DNA of 64,000 nucleotides, from NCBI GenBank assembly GCA_964370965.1, contig CAYJLW010000002.1, positions 62,001 to 126,000 of the forward strand, in the 5' to 3' direction. This document shows, piece by piece, positions 57,037-64,000 of the stretch; position 1 is the first letter of the stretch, and the number at the start of each line of letters is the position of its first letter. Below the pieces are notes generated by a model. It was not told where the DNA came from, searched no databases, and saw only the letters and a list, made by a program, of their open reading frames with translations. This DNA comes from CAYJLW01 sp964370965 (GTDB lineage Bacteria; Actinomycetota; Acidimicrobiia; UBA2766). Position numbers and translations under genes: made by a program.

Positions 57037-57141
57037 CGACCGCAAGGGTAGTGGCGGCGCCGACCAGGCCCGGGCGTGTCAGGTGGGGCCCAGCTGCAGC
57101 GGGGCGCTCGGCGGGCGCCGACGCCCGCCCGGCTCCCGGGC

Positions 57142-57735
57142 CTACGTCCGCGTGAGCCGGTCGCCGTCCCAGGTGTAGACGCGGGGATCACCTGTGGCGA
57201 GCTCGAGGGCGACGACCTCGTCGGGGGTGAGGCCGTCGACGTCCATGACGATGGAGCGCAGGGAGTTGCCGTGGGCGGAGACGAGGACGTTCTCACCTGC
57301 CTGCACCCGGGGCAGGATGTGTTCGTTGAAGTACGGGATGGACCGGTAGGCGGTGTCGGCCAGGGACTCACCACCCGGCGGGGCAACGTCGTAGGACCGA
57401 CGCCAGATCTTCACCTGTTCCGCGCCGAACTGCTCTGCCGTCTTGGCCTTGTCGAGTCCCGTGAGGCGGCCGTAGTAGCGCTCGTTGACCTCCCACGCGG
57501 CGATCGTCTCGATCCCGCTCTGGCCGAGGCGCTCCAGGACGATGCGGGCGGTCTCCGTGGCCCGCTGCAGCGTGGACGTGAAGCAGACGTCGAAGCGGTG
57601 CCCGCCCAGCGCGGCCCCGGCCGCCTCGGCCTCGGCGACGCCCTGCTCGGACAGGGCGACGTCCACCCAGCCCGTGAACACGTTGGCCTTGTTCCACTCG
57701 GACTGCCCGTGGCGGATGAGCACCAGTTCGGCCAC
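57142..57735 (-). CDS. gpmA: 2,3-bisphosphoglycerate-dependent phosphoglycerate mutase
   Basis: A 197-residue histidine-phosphatase-fold enzyme. LIRHGQSEWNKANVFTGW contains the phosphorylated His9, NERYYGRLTGLDKAKTAE is the dPGM signature, and VLVSAHGNSLR the second His. It is shorter than the usual 230-250 residues, lacking part of the middle, but the motifs that separate dPGM from broad phosphatases are present. It interconverts 2- and 3-phosphoglycerate in glycolysis. Confidence 0.88.
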   Translation of the reverse strand: MAELVLIRHGQSEWNKANVFTGWVDVALSEQGVAEAEAAGAALGGHRFDVCFTSTLQRATETARIVLERLGQSGIETIAAWEVNERYYGRLTGLDKAKTAEQFGAEQVKIWRRSYDVAPPGGESLADTAYRSIPYFNEHILPRVQAGENVLVSAHGNSLRSIVMDVDGLTPDEVVALELATGDPRVYTWDGDRLTRT

Positions 57736-57804
57736 AACGACTCCCGTCTCGATCCGCCGGAGACCGTAGCGCCCCCTGGCACGGGCCCGCTACCCGGTCG
57801 CGGG

Positions 57805-58980
57805 TCACACGGAGAGGATCGTGACGACCTCGACTGCGTAGTCGTTGCCCATGTGGCCGCCGCCGTTCTGGGCGAGGCCGACCCGGGCGCCCTCCACCTG
57901 GCGCTCCCCGGCATCGCCCCGGAGTTGCCACACGAGCTCGCAGATCTGGGCGATGCCCGTGGCCCCGATCGGGTGCCCCCGGCTGCAGAGCCCCCCGGAG
58001 GGGTTCACCGGAAGCCGACCGCCCAGCGACGTCTCACCCTTCCACGCCGCCGGCGCCGCCTCGCCGGGAGCGAAGAGCTCGACCTCCTCGAGCGAGAAGA
58101 CCTCCGCGGGCGCCGTGGCGTCGTGCACCTCGACGACGTCGACGTCGCCCGGCGCGATCCCGGAGCGCTCGAACGCCGCCCGGGCCGCCCGCGTGGCGGC
58201 CGGGAGGTCCCCGGCGCCCGGGAGCCCCGCGGTGCGCACGGCGGACGCCCTCACCCCCACCCCTCCCCTGGAGTCCCCGCCCCGCCTGAGGACGGCGGCG
58301 GCGGCGCCGTCCCCGATGGGAGAGCACATCAGCAACGTGAGCGGCCAGGAGACCTCCCGGGATGCGAGGACGTCGTCGACCGTGTGAGCGGAGCGGTATT
58401 GCGCGTGGGGGTTCATCGCCCCGTGCACGGAGTTCTTCGCCGCCACGGCGGCGAACTGCTCGCGCGTGGTCCCGTACGAGTCCATGTGGCGCCGGCAGGT
58501 GTCGGCGTAGACGTCCATGAACAACGACTGCGCCGCCGACCCAGGGTCGGCGCCGACGTCCCGGGCGAAGTCGTCCCGGGTCTCGACGTCGACGGCCGTG
58601 CCGATCGCCGAGAAGGCCGCCGCCTTGTCGTGGCTCATCTTCTCGGCCCCGAAGGCGAGGGCGCACTCCGCCGCCCCGCTCGCGACCGCCTGCCAGGCGA
58701 GGTGGAAGGCCGACGACGCGGACGCGCAGGCGTTCTCGAGGTTGAACAGCGCCATCCCACCCAGGCCCGCCGCCCGGGCCGCCACCTCCCCTCGGATCAT
58801 CTCCTGGCCCGTGAGCAGGCCCGCCACGGCGTTGGCGGCGAAGACCGTGTCGACTTCGCCCGCCTCGACGTCGGCGTCGCCGAGGGCACGGCCAATGGCG
58901 TCGGCGGCGAGGTCCTTCAGCGAACGACCGGGGAACTTGCCGAAGTCGGTCATGCCGACCCCGCTGACCACGACGGACAT
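57805..58980 (-). CDS. Thiolase-family protein (SCP-x / lipid-transfer type)
   Basis: A 391-residue thiolase fold. Cys85 in NACASASSAFHLA is the nucleophile; EVHDATAPAEVF carries HD in place of the usual NEAFA His, and GGLCSRGHPIGATG the conserved GHP. This pattern is that of SCP-x-like thiolases, which cleave branched or sterol side-chain acyl-CoAs in actinobacteria. No partner DUF35/OB-fold gene or dehydrogenase is beside it, so the substrate is open. Confidence 0.87.
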   Translation of the reverse strand: MSVVVSGVGMTDFGKFPGRSLKDLAADAIGRALGDADVEAGEVDTVFAANAVAGLLTGQEMIRGEVAARAAGLGGMALFNLENACASASSAFHLAWQAVASGAAECALAFGAEKMSHDKAAAFSAIGTAVDVETRDDFARDVGADPGSAAQSLFMDVYADTCRRHMDSYGTTREQFAAVAAKNSVHGAMNPHAQYRSAHTVDDVLASREVSWPLTLLMCSPIGDGAAAAVLRRGGDSRGGVGVRASAVRTAGLPGAGDLPAATRAARAAFERSGIAPGDVDVVEVHDATAPAEVFSLEEVELFAPGEAAPAAWKGETSLGGRLPVNPSGGLCSRGHPIGATGIAQICELVWQLRGDAGERQVEGARVGLAQNGGGHMGNDYAVEVVTILSV

Positions 58981-59112
58981 GCCTCCCCCCTCTTCTCTAG
59001 GCGGCTTGGCCCCTCACCTCAGTGGCAGGCTTCGCCCCGCGGCCCCCCCGCCCCTGCCTCACGCCCCCGGGGAGTTGGCGCGCGGGGCGCGCTTCGGGCC
59101 CTTTCGCACCGT

Positions 59113-59841
59113 TCACGCCTCGCGTTCGGCCACGAGAACGCCGAGGCGAGGGATGTCGGCGGACTGCGCGTACTCGGGAGCGAGGGCGACGAACCCCGGC
59201 GGGGGCGCCGGCTCGAGGAACCGCACGAGACGCAGGCCCGCGTCCAGGATGCAGTTCACGTAGCGGGACAGGGGCCGGTGGTGGAAGGGGAGGACCACAC
59301 CCCGGTCGACCTCCTCTGCCGTGACTGCCTCGACGAGGTAGGGCCCCACCCGCCAGTAGCACTCCTCCAGGATGCGGTCGTCGATCCAGCCGGACTCGGG
59401 GGTCTGGAACAAGGGGTGGTTGAGGAACACGACGAGACGCCCGCCGGTCCTCAGCACGCGGGCGAGCTCGGCGACAGCGTCGTCGAGGCCGGCGACATGT
59501 TCGAGGACGAGGACACAGCAGGCGGCGTGGAAGGAACGGTCTGCCAGCGGGAGTCGGGACGCCTCCCCCCGCACGTACCGGGGAGGCCCCCCGCCGTCTC
59601 TGGCGTGGCGGAGCTGGCCGCGGGAGTGATCGACGCCGACGACGGTGGCGCCCCCGGCGGCGAGCATCCGGGCCACGTGGCCCTCTCCGCAGCCGGCGTC
59701 CAGGATGCATCGACCGGGGCCGGGATCCAGGAGTTCGGCGGCGAGGGGCAGGATCTGCTCGGAGTACTCCGGGTCGCGCCCCTCGGTGAAGTTCGCGCGC
59801 CACCAGTCGGCGTGGGCGTCCCAGGTCTCGGGGGTGCTCAG
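59113..59841 (-). CDS. Class I SAM-dependent methyltransferase, probable CTG start
   Basis: A 242-residue protein. ILDAGCGEGHVARMLAAGG is the SAM-binding motif I, VVGVDHSRGQL motif II, LPLADRSFHAACCVLVLEH the motif III region, and LRTGGRLVVFL the next strand. It is of the Methyltransf_11 type; the acceptor is unknown. No ordinary start lies near; CTG 59839-59841 overlaps the lipoprotein stop as CTGA, giving the natural-looking N-terminus STPETWDAHADWW. Confidence 0.85.
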   Translation of the reverse strand: MSTPETWDAHADWWRANFTEGRDPEYSEQILPLAAELLDPGPGRCILDAGCGEGHVARMLAAGGATVVGVDHSRGQLRHARDGGGPPRYVRGEASRLPLADRSFHAACCVLVLEHVAGLDDAVAELARVLRTGGRLVVFLNHPLFQTPESGWIDDRILEECYWRVGPYLVEAVTAEEVDRGVVLPFHHRPLSRYVNCILDAGLRLVRFLEPAPPPGFVALAPEYAQSADIPRLGVLVAEREA

Positions 59842-60482
59842 CCCTTGATCACCGCTTCCATGATCCGCTCCAGCTCCGGCAGCGGCGCACCGTTCGCGAT
59901 CACGTAGGTGTCCGAGCCTTTCTGCCAGATGATGGTGGATGCGTTCCCGGCGTCGATCTCCACGACGTCCTCGCCGGCGATCTTCTTCTGTGTGCCCCCG
60001 CCGAGACTGAGGCCGGACATGAGCTGGTCCTTCATGGGAGAGGCGCCGTCGAAGGTGAAGACGGCGATCGACGGCGAGTATTGCTGGCCCTGCTGGGGGA
60101 CGAGTTGGGCGATCTTCATGTCCTTCATGCCGATCTGGGCCCCGGCGGTGTCGGGGATGGTGCCGGTGCCGGGCTCCTGGACCTTGTAGCCCGCCACCGT
60201 GCTCGGGAGGTCGACACCGCCCGAGGAAGACGAGCCGGAGCCCCCGGAACCGGAGCCCGAGCCCGAGCCCCCGGAACCGGAGCCCCCGGAACCGGACGGG
60301 CTCGGCGTGACCGTGGGGTCGGAGGAGGTGGAGGAGCCTGGGCTGGGCGTCCCCTTGCGCTCCTTTGGGCGCTCGGCGGACACCTCCTTGCCCTTCACGC
60401 TCACGCCGCCGGCACAGCCGGAGGTCAAGAGCGCGACCGAGGTGGTGACGAGTACGTACAGGGTGGTGCGGGTGCGGTGCAT
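59838..60482 (-). CDS. Lipoprotein of unknown function
   Basis: A 214-residue secreted lipoprotein: MHRTRTTLYVLVTTSVALL then TSGC, a lipobox with Cys23. A Gly/Ser-rich linker (about 60-90) precedes a compact C-terminal domain of about 120 residues with VAGYKVQEPG, GAQIGMKDMKIAQL and STIIWQKGSDTYVIANG. I do not recognise the domain; repeats such as WQKGSDTYVI suggest an anti-sigma or MucB-like sensor fold, but weakly. It follows uvrA by 59 bases. Confidence 0.75.
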   Translation of the reverse strand: MHRTRTTLYVLVTTSVALLTSGCAGGVSVKGKEVSAERPKERKGTPSPGSSTSSDPTVTPSPSGSGGSGSGGSGSGSGSGGSGSSSSGGVDLPSTVAGYKVQEPGTGTIPDTAGAQIGMKDMKIAQLVPQQGQQYSPSIAVFTFDGASPMKDQLMSGLSLGGGTQKKIAGEDVVEIDAGNASTIIWQKGSDTYVIANGAPLPELERIMEAVIKG

Positions 60483-60541
60483 GAGCAATGGATTCGGGGG
60501 TCTTCCGGAGAGGCGGGGGTTCTCCGGAGGTTTGTTCGACA

Positions 60542-63457
<2,916 letters not shown>

Positions 63458-63532
63458 GGCGCCACTCTATACGACCGAACACATGTTCGTCGGGAGCCCT
63501 CCTGGGTCGCCGGTGCCGTCAAATGCCAAACT

Positions 63533-63631
<99 letters not shown>

Positions 63632-63641
63632 NNNNNNNNNN
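63632..63641. other. Assembly gap (10 N)
   Basis: Ten unknown bases join the central contig to the last one. The bases after it (63642-63681) are again nearly pure G and C and doubtful. Confidence 0.95.
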
Positions 63642-63713
63642 GGGCGCCGCCCCGGCCCGCGGGCCCCGGCCCCCCCCCCCCAGAACGGTGGGGGGAACCC
63701 CAGGGGGAATGCG

Positions 63714-64000
63714 ATGGCGGAGCTCGCCGCAAAGCTGGCCGGGATCGTCGGGGACGACCACGTCCTCACGGACGACGCGATCAACCCGGACTACACCCAC
63801 GACGAGGCGCTCACGGCGCCACCGGAACGCCCCGCCGCCGTCGTGTGCCCCGCCACGACCGAGGAGGTGGCAGCGATCCTCCGCCTCGCCGACGAGCTCC
63901 GCGTCCCGGTCACGGCCCGGGGCGCGGGCACCGGCCTCTGCGGCGGCGCCATCCCCCGTCCGGACGCCATCCTCGTCTCCTTCGAGCGCATGGACCGGGT
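63714..64000 (+). CDS. FAD-binding oxidase, GlcD/D-lactate dehydrogenase type (3' truncated by window edge)
   Basis: The first 95 residues are present. AVVCPATTEEVAAILRLA and VTARGAGTGLCGGA are the PP-loop motifs of the FAD-binding type 4 (VAO/PCMH) fold, typical of glycolate oxidase GlcD and D-2-hydroxyacid dehydrogenases. ATG 63714 has AGGGGGA 5-6 bases upstream. The substrate depends on the missing C-terminal domain. The gene lies on a separate contig from uvrA. Confidence 0.85.
   Translation, partial: MAELAAKLAGIVGDDHVLTDDAINPDYTHDEALTAPPERPAAVVCPATTEEVAAILRLADELRVPVTARGAGTGLCGGAIPRPDAILVSFERMDR

Overview
The window is high-GC bacterial DNA with long co-directional operons. It most likely comes from an uncultured actinobacterium, and Acidimicrobiia would fit. 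This is inferred from gene content: an actinobacterial mIHF next to gmk-rpoZ-coaBC-metK, a PriA without helicase motifs, a CoaBC with the actinobacterial AMHTEMW variant, and many GTG starts. The sequence is a draft scaffold. Three runs of N (6737-6746, 31076-31175, 63632-63641) join contigs, and the two outer joins carry poly-C/poly-G tails typical of sequencing artefact. Gene order across 6737 and 63632 is therefore unproven.

Layout. 1-6736 is a separate contig with the end of a polyphosphate kinase, a large Cys-type sulfatase, an endonuclease/exonuclease/phosphatase-fold enzyme, a CrtC/AttH lipocalin-like protein and an alpha/beta hydrolase. 6861-11630 (minus) is an operon def-fmt-rsmB-rpe followed by two response regulators, one with a GGDEF domain. 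A fatty-acyl-AMP ligase and priA lie on plus (11764-15334). 15380-28297 (minus) is a long pyrimidine and housekeeping operon read pyrR-pyrB-pyrC-carA-carB-pyrD-pyrF-mihF-gmk-rpoZ-coaBC-metK, headed by a PyrR-binding RNA loop. A divergent acyl-CoA synthetase and a family 2-like glycosyltransferase follow on plus. 31017-37631 (minus) is the shikimate/translation operon aroC-aroK-aroB-aroQ-pepQ-efp-nusB plus a helix-hairpin-helix protein of unknown function. A small toxin-antitoxin-like island sits at 37711-38564.

38762-51236 (minus) is a complete type IV pilus locus: Roadblock protein, DUF4388 protein, pilB, pilT, pilC, two pilins, prepilin peptidase, pilM, pilN, pilO and a PilP-like gene. The first pilin is preceded by a convincing cyclic-di-GMP-I (GEMM) riboswitch with a Shine-Dalgarno-sequestering platform. 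Both ATPases carry N-terminal MshEN-type domains, a fold that binds c-di-GMP in other systems, and a diguanylate-cyclase-type regulator is encoded at 7272-8216. The window thus points to a c-di-GMP-controlled pilus with control at RNA, protein and second-messenger-synthesis level. 51367-63457 holds purE, aroE-mltG-ruvX-alaS, gpmA, a thiolase-like protein, a methyltransferase, a lipoprotein and uvrA. The window ends in a partial GlcD-type FAD oxidase.

A recurring feature is start/stop overlap of the form NTGA. ATGA, GTGA, TTGA and CTGA junctions all occur, and four genes (pyrB, the glycosyltransferase, ruvX, the methyltransferase) have no reasonable start other than a CTG overlapping the upstream TGA. 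This suggests that CTG works as a reinitiation codon in this organism.
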